Shown here in pieces: positions 8,754 to 17,407 of a stretch of 64,000 bases of DNA. A program made the translations under genes and the position numbers. Below the pieces are notes generated by a model. It was not told the origin of the DNA. It ran no database searches and worked only from the letters and a program-made list of their open reading frames with translations. The first letter of the stretch is position 1. Every line of letters begins with the position of its first letter. Source of the stretch: Nocardioides ferulae (GTDB taxonomy: Bacteria; Actinomycetota; Actinomycetes; Propionibacteriales; Nocardioidaceae); assembly GCF_003660455.1 (NCBI RefSeq), contig NZ_QZVR01000029.1, positions 1 through 64,000 of the forward strand. The letters run 5' to 3'.

Positions 8754-10205
8754 GTGAGCACCTCGAGTAGCGCGGAACCGTCCCTGACGCCGGTCAAGTT
8801 TTCCCGCCTCACCAAGCGCGGAGTCCTAGTCGGACTGTCGGGCCCGCAGCTCGTGATGGCGAGCCTGGCCGCCACCGCCCTGATCCTCGGGCTCTACCTC
8901 GGCACGGTCATCGCGGCGTTCCCGATCATCCTCGTCTTCGTCGCGCTCGGGTTCCTCGGCGTCGGCGGCCGGAAGCTCGTCGAGTGGGGACCCATCGCAG
9001 CGATCTGGCTCTGGCGCTCCTCCGGAGGCCAGCTGCTGTACCGCCGTCGCGTGGTCAAGCCCCGCCCGGCGGGGACGCTGGCACTGCCCGGCGACGCCGC
9101 CCGGCTCAGGCAGTGGATCGACCCCGAGACCGGCGCGGTCATGGTGCACGACCCACACGCCGCCACGCTCACCGCGATCGTCGGCGTCTCCCACCCCGCC
9201 TTCGTACTCCTCGACCCGGCCGAGCAGGAACGCCGGGTGGTCAGCTGGGGACGCGTGCTCGCGACCGCCTGCCGATCCGGCCGTCTCGCCTCCCTCCAGG
9301 TGATGGAGCGCACGCTCCCGGACTCCGGCAAGGGCCTCACGGACTGGTGGGAGAAGCACGGCAACCGCACGGATGCCTGGGCCTCGACGACGTACGGCGA
9401 ACTCGTCGACCGGGCTGGACCTGCCGGTGAACGGCACGCCAGCACGATCTCGCTCTGCCTCGACCTCAAGTCCGCCGGACGAGCGATCCGGGCCGCGGGC
9501 GGCGGCAACCGCGGCGCCGGAGCCGTCCTCCGACAGGAGATGTCGACGATGCTCGCCGCCCTGCGATCCGCAGACCTCTCCCCCTCCGACTGGCTCACCC
9601 CAGGCGACCTCGCGATCATCCTCCGGTCGGCCTACGACCCCGCCGTCGCGGGTGCGCTCGAGCGGCACGGCGATGTCGGCCGCGACCTCGCCACCGCCGG
9701 CCCGGTCGCGGTCACCGAGTCCTGGGGCAGCCTCCGCAGCGACTCAGCGCACCACTGCGTCCTCTGGATCAGCGAGTGGCCACGCTCGCTCGTGTTCCCG
9801 GGGTTCCTGGCCCCACTTCTCCTCTCCTCAGGCATCCGGCGCACCTTCACGCTCCTCTACACGCCCATGCGCACCGACCGCGCCGCCAGAGACATCCGCC
9901 GCAAGAAGACCGAGTACATCTCCGACGCCGCCCAGCGACAGAAGATCGGCCAGATCGAGGACGCCCAGCAGACCGCCGAGTACCAAGACGTCCTTCAGCA
10001 GGAGGCCGACCTCACCGCCGGCCACGGCGTTCTCCGCTGCACCGGCCTGGTCGCCGTCAGCGCATCCCATCCCGACGAGCTTGAGCGAGCGGTCGCAGCC
10101 ATCGAGCAGGCCGCGATCCAGGCCTCGTGCGAGACACGGCGGCTCTGGGGACAGCAGGCTCAAGGATTCGCAGCGGCGGCACTACCTCTATGCAGAGGCC
10201 TCTAA
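8754..10205 (+). CDS. SCO6880-family conjugation protein (VirB3/VirB4-associated)
   Basis: A 483-residue protein with two N-terminal membrane helices (about 30-50 and 52-68, in a VirB3-like hairpin) and a long soluble domain. Motifs such as YRRRVVKPRPAGTLALPGD, GSLRSDSAHHCVLWISEWPR and a helical arm rich in R, K and Q (residues about 385-425) are those of the SCO6880 family of actinobacterial type IV secretion loci. It has no Walker motif. It likely docks the VirB4 ATPase to the membrane. GTG 8754 starts 6 bases after the VirB6-like gene. Confidence 0.85.
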   Translation: MSTSSSAEPSLTPVKFSRLTKRGVLVGLSGPQLVMASLAATALILGLYLGTVIAAFPIILVFVALGFLGVGGRKLVEWGPIAAIWLWRSSGGQLLYRRRVVKPRPAGTLALPGDAARLRQWIDPETGAVMVHDPHAATLTAIVGVSHPAFVLLDPAEQERRVVSWGRVLATACRSGRLASLQVMERTLPDSGKGLTDWWEKHGNRTDAWASTTYGELVDRAGPAGERHASTISLCLDLKSAGRAIRAAGGGNRGAGAVLRQEMSTMLAALRSADLSPSDWLTPGDLAIILRSAYDPAVAGALERHGDVGRDLATAGPVAVTESWGSLRSDSAHHCVLWISEWPRSLVFPGFLAPLLLSSGIRRTFTLLYTPMRTDRAARDIRRKKTEYISDAAQRQKIGQIEDAQQTAEYQDVLQQEADLTAGHGVLRCTGLVAVSASHPDELERAVAAIEQAAIQASCETRRLWGQQAQGFAAAALPLCRGL

Positions 10206-10273
10206 ACCACAGGAGCACCAGGGCGGCAACTGGAACAGGTACATCCTGCCGACACCTGCGGTACACATGGCCC

Positions 10274-11179
10274 ATGAGCGCCATCGATCCGTCGCTGCTG
10301 CCCTGGAACGACGCTGCTTGGTCAGAGCGCGCGGACAACACGTGGCAGGCGCAACTCCGACGACAGCAAGCATGGTGGAGGGAGGAACGTCTCGGGCTGC
10401 CCGCCGGACCACGAGTCGGCGATGGTCGCCTCGTGTCGTCGATGCTTCCCAGCGACGTCGACCTCTCAATCAACCTCATGTGGCCCGAGGCCGTCGATGC
10501 AGCGCAGAACGCTCTCGTGGCGCTGAAGACAGAGGGCCGCCCGGGCCTAATCCAGGAGGAGCGGCTCCGGCGCAACCTTCTGTCCTCTCAGCCAATGTGT
10601 TTCAACCTGTTTGGCTACCTTGGCGCGCACCGGCATTCGCTACTGCCGTGGGCTCGAACCATCCAGCCGGAGGCTGCATCCATCGAGGACGTCCGGCTCG
10701 AGTGGGCACCCGCGACTGGGACACTGGGTGGTTCCGCCTTCGATGCGTTCGTGGCGTATAGGACCGTCGGCGGGGACCACGGCTTCATCGGGGTCGAGGT
10801 CAAGTACGCCGAGGACCTGGCCGCAGCGCAACGCAAGCCGGCGAGCGACAAGTACAAGAGCCCTACGCTGACCGGTCTCTGGAAGACCGGGGCTGTGGAG
10901 CGGCTCGACAAGCCCAAGCTTCGCCAATTCTGGTACAACCAACTCCTCACCCAAGTCGTCCTTTCCTCGGGTGACTATGACGAAGGGTTCAGCGCCGTAG
11001 TTGCATGCGCGGCCGATCACTCTGCCCGGGAAGTGACCGCGACCGTCGCTGCCGAACTGGCCGAGCCGGCCGGACTTCGCTTCTGCTCGATCGAGGACGT
11101 CGTCGCATCCGTGCAGGGCCACGATGACTGGCAGGCCAGATTCACTGACCGCTACCTGACTTACGCGCAGCGCGCCTGA
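10274..11179 (+). CDS. PD-(D/E)XK nuclease-like protein (PGN_0703 type)
   Basis: A 301-residue soluble protein. A PD-(D/E)XK core is visible as Asp157 in SAFDAFVAY, then Glu175-x-Lys177 in FIGVEVKYAED, with helices before and after. The layout resembles the PGN_0703-like restriction endonuclease family. It stands between conjugation genes with its own 68-base upstream gap, so it looks like inserted cargo with a possible defence or self-protection role. No methyltransferase is adjacent. Start ATG 10274 is preferred because the frame upstream is only a continuation of shadow sequence. Confidence 0.65.
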   Translation: MSAIDPSLLPWNDAAWSERADNTWQAQLRRQQAWWREERLGLPAGPRVGDGRLVSSMLPSDVDLSINLMWPEAVDAAQNALVALKTEGRPGLIQEERLRRNLLSSQPMCFNLFGYLGAHRHSLLPWARTIQPEAASIEDVRLEWAPATGTLGGSAFDAFVAYRTVGGDHGFIGVEVKYAEDLAAAQRKPASDKYKSPTLTGLWKTGAVERLDKPKLRQFWYNQLLTQVVLSSGDYDEGFSAVVACAADHSAREVTATVAAELAEPAGLRFCSIEDVVASVQGHDDWQARFTDRYLTYAQRA

Positions 11180-11201
11180 GGCCCGTGCGTGATCGTCCCC
11201 A

Positions 11202-11245
11202 CCGCCGACCCAGCCGCCGACCCAGCCGCCGACCCAGCCGCCGAC
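11202..11245. repeat. Tandem 12-base repeat (about 3.7 copies)
   Basis: The unit CCGCCGACCCAG occurs three times in a row (11202-11237) followed by a partial unit to 11245. It lies just after the PD-(D/E)XK gene in non-coding sequence. It is likely to be length-variable. Confidence 0.8.
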
Positions 11246-11276
11246 GGCGGACGATTCCGCTGAAGACTCGCCACGC

Positions 11277-11399
11277 TCAGTTGCAGGGAGCGCCCTCGCA
11301 GCACGGACGGATGTAGCCGCAACCGTCACAGCGCTCATGGGAGGTCTCCCAGCGCATCATCGTGTCGCAGTTCGGGCAGGGCTCTGTCAGATCAGCCAC
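11277..11399 (-). CDS. Small zinc-ribbon protein
   Basis: A 40-residue protein with CPNC (Cys8, Cys11) and CDGC (Cys24, Cys27), a classic two-knuckle zinc ribbon, followed by further cysteines (PCCEGAPC). The frame could begin further upstream at 11480, but the added residues are low-complexity, so GTG 11399 is preferred. It is encoded against the transfer operon. It may be a small DNA-binding or regulatory protein. No family name can be given. Confidence 0.5.
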   Translation of the reverse strand: MADLTEPCPNCDTMMRWETSHERCDGCGYIRPCCEGAPCN

Positions 11400-11497
11400 C
11401 GTCACAGCGTAGGTCGGCGAGCACGCCTCTGGGGGCGCACGCGGCGGCGTGCCGCGCGCACCTTCTCGATGAGAACCCATCGACCGAGGAGGCTGCG

Positions 11498-11902
11498 ATG
11501 CCGACCTTCACCGATCCGGTGGCCGACGCGGACGAGCTCCGGGAGGCGGTTCGCGGCCTCGCCCACGCGACGCGCTCCATCGCAGACCCGGCCACGATCT
11601 ACGCGGTGCTCGGCTCGGTAAGCTCCGCGCTCGCGTCGTTGAGTCAGTCGCTGCACCAGATCGGCGCCGTCCATGACGGGCCTACAGCCCAATGGGCCGC
11701 GACAAGGAACGATGCCAACGCTGGCCGCGCGGCGGCGTATCGGGAGTCCTGGGAGCTCCACAGGGCGGCAGAGATGGTCCAGCAGGTTGCCGAGTGCGTG
11801 GACCGGGCGCACGAGATCGAGGCGACGATCGCCTACGACTCGCCCGCCCGCGCTATGGCCGCCCAGCTGCCCCGACGCGACCAGCCGGGGCTGTCGCTGT
11901 GA
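11498..11902 (+). CDS. Hypothetical helical protein before VirB4
   Basis: A 134-residue, wholly alpha-helical soluble protein (ELREAVRGLAHATRSIADPA, then ASLSQSLHQIG, then EMVQQVAECVDRAHEIE). The stop overlaps the VirB4 start by 4 bases (GTGA), so it is translationally coupled to it. It has no signal peptide or metal motif. Its place just before the ATPase suggests a small accessory or chaperone of the transfer machine, by inference only. Confidence 0.7.
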   Translation: MPTFTDPVADADELREAVRGLAHATRSIADPATIYAVLGSVSSALASLSQSLHQIGAVHDGPTAQWAATRNDANAGRAAAYRESWELHRAAEMVQQVAECVDRAHEIEATIAYDSPARAMAAQLPRRDQPGLSL

Positions 11903-13389
11903 CCGGGTGGCACGACGGACGCCTGCACTCGGCCGTCCTGGTCTCCCCCGGCCGGGAACGACGGCGTGAGCGGAAGCTCCGCAAGGCGGCGGCGCGAGAT
12001 CTGCTGGCCGCCGACCGCGAGGCCCGGCGTGCCGAGGCGAGACGCAGGGCCGACGAGCTCGTCGCCGAGAAGCGCTCGACCGTCACGCTCCCCCGCTCCG
12101 GCGAGCCAGGGCCAGCGGCACTACGCACCCCGGGGCGGTTCCGTGTGCCGCGCCATCAGGACACCTCGGCGACCCTGGCTGGCGCGTACCCGTTCCTCGC
12201 CGAGGGCGGCCTGGGCAGCGAGGGCGTGTTCGTCGGTCAGGACCTCTACTCGGGCAGTTCGTTCGTCTACGACCCCTGGATCCTCTACGCCCGCGGCCTC
12301 ATCACCGCCCCGAATCTCGTCCTCGCCGGCATCGTCGGATCCGGCAAGTCCTGCCTCGCCAAGAGCCTCTACACCCGGTCGATCCCCTTCGGACGCCGCG
12401 TGTACGTGCCCGGTGACCCCAAAGGCGAGCACACCGCGGTCGCAGAAGCCGTCGGCGGTCGAGCCATCGCGCTGGGCCACGGCATGGCCAACCGGCTCAA
12501 CCCACTCGACGCGGGCCACCGCCCCTCCGGTCTCGACGACGCACAGTGGGCCAGCCAGATCGCCGCCCGCCGCCGCGACCTCGTCGGCGCGCTCGCCGAG
12601 ACCGTGCTCGACCGGCGGCTGACCCCGCTGGAGCACACCGCGGTCGACATCGCGATCGACCGCACGGTCCGCGGCTGCGAGGTCCCCGTCCTTCCGATGG
12701 TGGTCGACCGGCTCCTCGCCCCAGATCAGATTGACGACCCCGACGGGCGCCTCACCGAGGACGGCCGACTCGTCGGACACGCCCTGCGCCGGCTCGTCGC
12801 CGGCGACCTCGCGGGCCTCTTCGACGGGCCATCGACGGTGGCCTTCGACCCGACCCTGCCGATGATCTCCCTCGACCTCTCCCGCGTCACCGAGAACGCG
12901 ACCCTCATCTCGGTGCTGATGACCTGTGCCTCCGCGTGGATGGAGTCAGCGCTCCTGGACCCCGCCGGCGGTCAGCGCTGGGTCGTGTACGACGAGGCCT
13001 GGCGGCTCATGTCGCACCCCGCGCTCCTGCGACGGATGGACGCCCACTGGCGACTCGCACGCCACTACGGCATCGCGAACATGCTGATCTTCCACAAGCT
13101 CACCGACCTCGACAACGTCGGCGACCAGGGGTCCGCGATGCGCGCGCTCGCGTCGTCGCTGTTGGCCAACGCCGAGACCCGGATCGTCTACCGCCAGGAG
13201 TCCGACCAGCTCGGCGCCACCTCGGCCGCGCTCGGGCTGACCGGCACCGAGCAGTCCCTCATCCCCACCCTGGGCACGGGCCAGGGACTGTGGCGGATCA
13301 AGCACCGCTCCTTCGTCGTCCAGCACCAGATGCACCCGGCCGAGCTCGACCTCTTCGACACCACCGGACGGATGACCGGAGCCCTATGA
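11899..13389 (+). CDS. VirB4-like conjugation ATPase
   Basis: A 496-residue ATPase. A basic N-terminal arm (residues 20-60, RERRRERKLRKAAARDLL) leads to the ATPase core with Walker A at residues 144-151 (GIVGSGKS) and Walker B at Asp365-Glu366 (VVYDEAWRL). A VirB4/TraC-type helical region (MDAHWRLARHYGIANMLIFH) follows, with a C-terminal arm. It powers assembly of the transfer channel or substrate movement on the inner membrane face. The GTG 11899 start overlaps the stop before it. It is short for VirB4, because the N-terminal part of the ancestral protein seems to be supplied by the SCO6880 protein. Confidence 0.92.
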   Translation: MTGWHDGRLHSAVLVSPGRERRRERKLRKAAARDLLAADREARRAEARRRADELVAEKRSTVTLPRSGEPGPAALRTPGRFRVPRHQDTSATLAGAYPFLAEGGLGSEGVFVGQDLYSGSSFVYDPWILYARGLITAPNLVLAGIVGSGKSCLAKSLYTRSIPFGRRVYVPGDPKGEHTAVAEAVGGRAIALGHGMANRLNPLDAGHRPSGLDDAQWASQIAARRRDLVGALAETVLDRRLTPLEHTAVDIAIDRTVRGCEVPVLPMVVDRLLAPDQIDDPDGRLTEDGRLVGHALRRLVAGDLAGLFDGPSTVAFDPTLPMISLDLSRVTENATLISVLMTCASAWMESALLDPAGGQRWVVYDEAWRLMSHPALLRRMDAHWRLARHYGIANMLIFHKLTDLDNVGDQGSAMRALASSLLANAETRIVYRQESDQLGATSAALGLTGTEQSLIPTLGTGQGLWRIKHRSFVVQHQMHPAELDLFDTTGRMTGAL

Positions 13390-13514
13390 CTGTTCGTTGG
13401 ATTTCTGAAGGTTTCGCGTCGAACTGTCACATCCTCGGCGTGGGTTCGCCGCGTCTTGATGCAAGTTCACCGAACTATCTCATCGTTACCGCGCCAGCGG
13501 TCCATGTAACGGAG
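13387..13514 (+). other. Start of a possible truncated gene after VirB4
   Basis: ATG 13387 overlaps the VirB4 stop (ATGA), as expected for the next operon gene, and reads MTVRWISEGF and onward. The frame is more A/T-rich than its surroundings and then runs on only as an antisense shadow of the minus-strand cargo. It may be the stub of a transfer gene cut by insertion of the 13.4-18.96 kb block. No function can be given. Confidence 0.3.
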
Positions 13515-14060
13515 TCAGGCGGGTCGACCGCCTGGTCGCCACTGATGGACTTCGATCCCGTCGTACTGCCCAGCGTTCAGCGCGCTGCGAGCCGCTTCGG
13601 CGTCGGGGGCGGTGAGGAGCGCAGCGGCCCCGAGCATGCGGGTGCCGTCGTCCGACAGCAGCGGTCCGGATGCAATGAAGCTTTCATCGGCCGACCACTG
13701 CAAATCGCCCAGCCAAAGCGCGGAGGTGAAGCCCAGAACGAGGTACCGACTTCCGTCGGGGTCGCCGGCGTAGTCCCACATCGTCGCGCCCTGGAGGTTC
13801 TGCCATCGGCGAAGGAGTACGTCGCGATACACCCCAGCCTGGTATCCGGGCTCGTTGAAGGCGAACGAGCGAGCGGCGTCCGAGTCAGGCAGGTCCAGGA
13901 TGTGCACGCTGCCTGTCAACGTGCCGTCCTCGGTGAACGTTGGTCCGCGAGCCACCATTACCGCATCGAACTGGTCCATATAGGCCCAGTGCTGCTCAAG
14001 CAGTTCGTGCCTGAGCGTCATCGACCCGATCCGATCGCGGTGATAGCAGAAGTAGTCCAT
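13515..14060 (-). CDS. Tandem YciI-domain protein
   Basis: A 181-residue protein made of two YciI-like halves. Residues about 1-85 contain LRHELLEQHWAYMDQF, ARGPTFTEDGTLTGSVHIL and DSDAARSFAFNEPG. Residues about 98-175 repeat the pattern as ASGPLLSDDGTRMLGAAALL followed by DAEAARSALNAGQYDG. YciI domains are ferredoxin-like folds, mostly of unknown function, and single-domain proteins of about 95 residues are usual. The gene follows the VOC gene after 3 bases, so they are co-transcribed. It is the last gene of the cargo. Confidence 0.75.
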   Translation of the reverse strand: MDYFCYHRDRIGSMTLRHELLEQHWAYMDQFDAVMVARGPTFTEDGTLTGSVHILDLPDSDAARSFAFNEPGYQAGVYRDVLLRRWQNLQGATMWDYAGDPDGSRYLVLGFTSALWLGDLQWSADESFIASGPLLSDDGTRMLGAAALLTAPDAEAARSALNAGQYDGIEVHQWRPGGRPA

Positions 14061-14063
14061 GGC

Positions 14064-14423
14064 CTATGTCTGCTGGAACTCGAGGCGATTGCCGAACGGG
14101 TCGAACGTATGGAAGCGGCGGGTGCCGGGCAGTTCGCCGTCGGAGTGGGTGATGCTCGCCCCTCTTTCTTCAAGCTCTGCGGCAAGGGCGTCGAGGTCGG
14201 TGACCAGGAAGGCCGGGTGGGCCTTCTTGGCCGGAGCGAATGGTTCCTCGACTCCAAGATGGAGGACGGCGTTGCCGGAGCTGAACCAGCAGCCGCCCCG
14301 CACGGCGAGTGCGGGCGGCTTCGCGATCTCCTCCATCCCCAGGGCGGTGCCGTAGTACTCGCGCGCGGTCGGCTCGCCGCCAACTGGAATGGCGACCTGC
14401 ACGTGGTCGAGTCCCGTGATCAT
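14064..14423 (-). CDS. VOC (glyoxalase/bleomycin-resistance fold) protein
   Basis: A 119-residue protein with the paired beta-alpha-beta-beta-beta units of the vicinal-oxygen-chelate superfamily. It starts LDHVQVAIPVG (metal-ligand His7), has a central GGCWFSSGNAVLHLGVEE, and ends FDPFGNRLEFQQ with the usual ligand glutamate. Members bind a metal and act as dioxygenases, isomerases or drug-binding proteins; the substrate cannot be named. It lies 9 bases after the DinB-transglutaminase gene and before the YciI gene, suggesting a shared small-molecule task. Confidence 0.85.
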   Translation of the reverse strand: MITGLDHVQVAIPVGGEPTAREYYGTALGMEEIAKPPALAVRGGCWFSSGNAVLHLGVEEPFAPAKKAHPAFLVTDLDALAAELEERGASITHSDGELPGTRRFHTFDPFGNRLEFQQT

Positions 14424-14432
14424 GCGCCCAAC

Positions 14433-15545
14433 CTAACCGGCGCTCAGGTCGGAAGGGAGCGGGCAGGCCAGCACGTCGGTGGCTTTCCCCAGGGCTTCGA
14501 CGACCTCATCCGCTGCGGAAAAGTACAGGCGCGGGTAGTCCCGCTCGCCCTTTCTCTCGTCAATGACGTAGGCAAGCTGCTCATTCCCCAGCGAGAACTG
14601 CGCGTCGATGCCGGCCTTGTTGCCGCGTGGGTCTTGGCGGTGCCAGGCGCCGTCGAGGTGGACGGCGACGAGGCCGTGGAGGACGTGTCCTTCCTCGGGG
14701 TCGCCCAGGCGTTGGTAGCAGAGGCCGGCGGGGATTCCTTGGCTGCGCAGGATCGCAGTGAGGAGGTTCGACTTGGCGTAGCAGAGGCCGACGCCCTCGG
14801 CGAGTACCTGGGATGCGGTGAGGGTGACGCGGTGGTCTTGGGCGTCGTACGCGTGGGCGATGTTGTCGCGGACCCAGTTGAAGGCGGCCTTGGCGAACTC
14901 GGCGTCGCCAGCATGCCGGTCACGCAACTCCTGGCCAAGAGCGACGACGTCGGGGTGGTCGCTCTGGACGATCGGGTCGGCTCCGAGGTAGTGATTCGGC
15001 GGCTCGGCCATGAGCGGTCGGCGGCCGTTGGACGCGGATGCTTCAGCGATTCGCCTGATGTCCCAGATGTGGTGGTAGGCGTCGTGGCAGTTGTTGCGCA
15101 CGACGTCTTCCGCGCGTTGCAGCCCCCGCGTGGCGTGCTGCAACTCCACACCCTCCTCGATGGCAGCTGCCAGCGCATCTGCCCATCGCTGGGCAGCGTT
15201 GCCCGCCGACCACAGTCCGACTTCGAGCGGAATGAAGGCATAGCCTCTCGCTTCGGCGAGGGCGTCAGGGTCGTATCCGGCTACGTCGGGTCGCCCTGTC
15301 AACCGCGCGGCCTGGATCCGCTCGGACCATTGGCGGAGGTTGTCTCCCACGTGGGAGACGTACTCGGCGACCGACCAGCCGTCGAGGCGCTCCTCACCTG
15401 TCAGGTAGCCAGTCGCGTCCCGAGCATGGTCCTCGAAGGCGCGCACCCAGGCGACGGCCTCTGGTGGAGCAATCGACCACCCGAAGCCACATTCACGACA
15501 CGGTTCGCCGAACAAGGCTGCTCCCCACGGTTCCACGGTGCCCAC
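14433..15545 (-). CDS. DinB-like / transglutaminase-like fusion protein
   Basis: A 370-residue two-domain protein. Residues about 28-172 form a DinB/YfiT-type four-helix bundle with a putative metal site: His65 in YVSHVGDN and the pair His154/His158 in NNCHDAYHHIWD. Residues about 185-365 are transglutaminase-like, with a Cys255 (GLCYAKS), His290 (VLHGLVAV), Asp305 (RQDPRGN) triad. DinB proteins often use mycothiol or bacillithiol as cofactor. Transglutaminase-like folds cleave or transfer amide groups. The fusion is unusual. It starts at GTG 15545 with a Cys pair (CRECG) at residues 16-19. Confidence 0.72.
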   Translation of the reverse strand: MGTVEPWGAALFGEPCRECGFGWSIAPPEAVAWVRAFEDHARDATGYLTGEERLDGWSVAEYVSHVGDNLRQWSERIQAARLTGRPDVAGYDPDALAEARGYAFIPLEVGLWSAGNAAQRWADALAAAIEEGVELQHATRGLQRAEDVVRNNCHDAYHHIWDIRRIAEASASNGRRPLMAEPPNHYLGADPIVQSDHPDVVALGQELRDRHAGDAEFAKAAFNWVRDNIAHAYDAQDHRVTLTASQVLAEGVGLCYAKSNLLTAILRSQGIPAGLCYQRLGDPEEGHVLHGLVAVHLDGAWHRQDPRGNKAGIDAQFSLGNEQLAYVIDERKGERDYPRLYFSAADEVVEALGKATDVLACPLPSDLSAG

Positions 15546-15581
15546 CCTAAAGCCGCTTGGCGGGGAGCGTTTTTCAGCGGG

Positions 15582-17363
15582 TCAGCGTCGGTCCTCACCA
15601 GTCAGGTCAGGGTGCTCGATGGTCGCGAGGTAGCGGGTGGCACCTTCGACGCTCATGCCGAACAGGTCGCAGATCCTGCGTACGTCGCCGCCGGTGGCGT
15701 GGATCTCGTGGAGGATGCGGTCCTCGCGCAGGGCTCTCGGTCGGATGGCGCTGTCTTTCCAGGGGAAGGAGTGGCCGCCGGGGACGAGCCGCGGTGCGGT
15801 GCGTCGATTGATCAGCAGGTGCGGGTTGGCGGTGCTCGGCCAGGTTCGCTTGCGGTAGTCGAGCCAAGCTGCGAGCCGACTCCTCACGGGTGCGGCGAGC
15901 GGGATGTCGCGGCCGTTGAGGCGGAGTCGACCGTCGACGATGTCGGTCAACTGGAGCTCGCGGACCTGCTTGCCGGTCAGGGCGTGGAAGGCGATCAGGG
16001 CAACGGCGAGTGCGGTCGCGGGGTTCGGAGAGTCGAGCTCGGCGCGGATCAGTTGCGTGTCGAGCGGGAGTGGAATGTTGGTGGCGACCCGGGTCAGGTC
16101 GATGCCGCGCATGGGGTTGACGAAGACGAGGCGTCGGCCCTTGAGGATCTTGAACAGCGACTTCAGCCCGTTCTCGGCGAAGTGCCGATGGCTCGTGTTC
16201 TTCGGCAGGCCCGCGAGGGCGCTGCGGATGTCGTTCTGGGTGATCTCGGCGAACGACCGGCGGCCGACCTCGACCCATGCCTGAACGACTGGGGCGAGCC
16301 CCTGGATGTGCAGTTCGACGGTCTCTGGTTCGCGCGGGAACTGCCGGGGCGCGTGCCGAGACCCGCCGAGCATGATCTGCAGCCACAGCTCAAGGTTCTG
16401 GCGCATGGCGTCGGGCAGAGCGCCGGAGTCGATGAACTTGGTACTGAAGTAGCGCTCGACCCGGGTTGGGACGTCCTCGATCAAGAGCTCCGCTTCGGCG
16501 AGGACGTCCATGGTCGAGGAGATCGTGCCGTCGTAGCGGCGCATCGCGACGACGTCGCTGGCGCGGATCAACGCGGTCGGGGTGGGCCGGACGGTCTGCA
16601 GCATCCGCAGGGTCTGCATGACGGCGTTGCGTTGCCGCACACTCCAGCCGTACCGGCGGGCGTGGTCAGCCAGGATCGCGGCGCAGTAGCGGGTGAGATC
16701 GCTGTCCTCGATCAAGATGCGCTGTCGCAGAACCTCGGGATCGGGGTCCACGGCGAACAGCATGAGCTGCTCGGGCGCGTCCTCATCGAACCGAGTGCCC
16801 GGCTGGTGGGGCAGCTGGTTCTTGTTCTTCTGCGACCAGCGGCCGTCCCAAGCGACGTAGGCGGGCAGCTCGCTCACGCGGCGTTTGAAGGCCATGTTGG
16901 CGAAGAACAGCTGTTGGCTGTGCCTGTTCGCCCCAGCGACGTCGGGCGCGCGGCCGGGCGTTTGGTCGAAGCGAGCGTTCTCCAGGCACAGGCGGCAGGC
17001 GCGGGTGTCACTGACGTGGGTGACCCGGCCGCAGTGCTTGCACGTCCCCTTCGGGTAGTGGCCCTCCCACCACTTGCAGGACCAGCAGGTCCAGTTGTAA
17101 CGCGGGTACACGCCCCAAGCCAAGCAGCCCTTGCAGGCGTCGATGTGCTCCGGACTGCGGGGATGGCAGCGACTGCACAGGCCCTGGCTGAAGTAGTCGG
17201 CCCGGCCCCCGCATCGCTGACAGGGCGGCGCCGCGAACGGTCCACCGGGCAGGCAGCCGTAGCAGAAGTCGACCCGCGGACTGGTCCACGCGACGCGGTT
17301 GATCTGACAGCGAGTGCACTTGGGAGGCAACCTCAGCGGAGCATTCGGCCCAGGTCCTGGCAT
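15582..17363 (-). CDS. Zinc-ribbon, recombinase-like protein (Tn554 TnpB-like position)
   Basis: A 593-residue protein. The first 130 residues hold eight CxxC pairs (Cys16/19, 34/37, 48/51, 63/66, 77/80, 93/96, 108/111, 123/126), enough for four zinc ribbons. The middle is helical. The C-terminal about 200 residues follow the order of a tyrosine recombinase domain (HALTGKQVRELQL, then HEIHATGGDVRRICDLFGM, then TRYLATIEH) but lack a clear HxxR box. It is therefore probably a degenerate or accessory recombinase working with the upstream integrase. It is last of the trio and lies 44 bases after the HTH gene. Confidence 0.65.
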   Translation of the reverse strand: MPGPGPNAPLRLPPKCTRCQINRVAWTSPRVDFCYGCLPGGPFAAPPCQRCGGRADYFSQGLCSRCHPRSPEHIDACKGCLAWGVYPRYNWTCWSCKWWEGHYPKGTCKHCGRVTHVSDTRACRLCLENARFDQTPGRAPDVAGANRHSQQLFFANMAFKRRVSELPAYVAWDGRWSQKNKNQLPHQPGTRFDEDAPEQLMLFAVDPDPEVLRQRILIEDSDLTRYCAAILADHARRYGWSVRQRNAVMQTLRMLQTVRPTPTALIRASDVVAMRRYDGTISSTMDVLAEAELLIEDVPTRVERYFSTKFIDSGALPDAMRQNLELWLQIMLGGSRHAPRQFPREPETVELHIQGLAPVVQAWVEVGRRSFAEITQNDIRSALAGLPKNTSHRHFAENGLKSLFKILKGRRLVFVNPMRGIDLTRVATNIPLPLDTQLIRAELDSPNPATALAVALIAFHALTGKQVRELQLTDIVDGRLRLNGRDIPLAAPVRSRLAAWLDYRKRTWPSTANPHLLINRRTAPRLVPGGHSFPWKDSAIRPRALREDRILHEIHATGGDVRRICDLFGMSVEGATRYLATIEHPDLTGEDRR

Positions 17364-17407
17364 CAGCCCACGTCCCGTCCCATCCGCCGAACCCGAGATG
17401 TCCGCGT

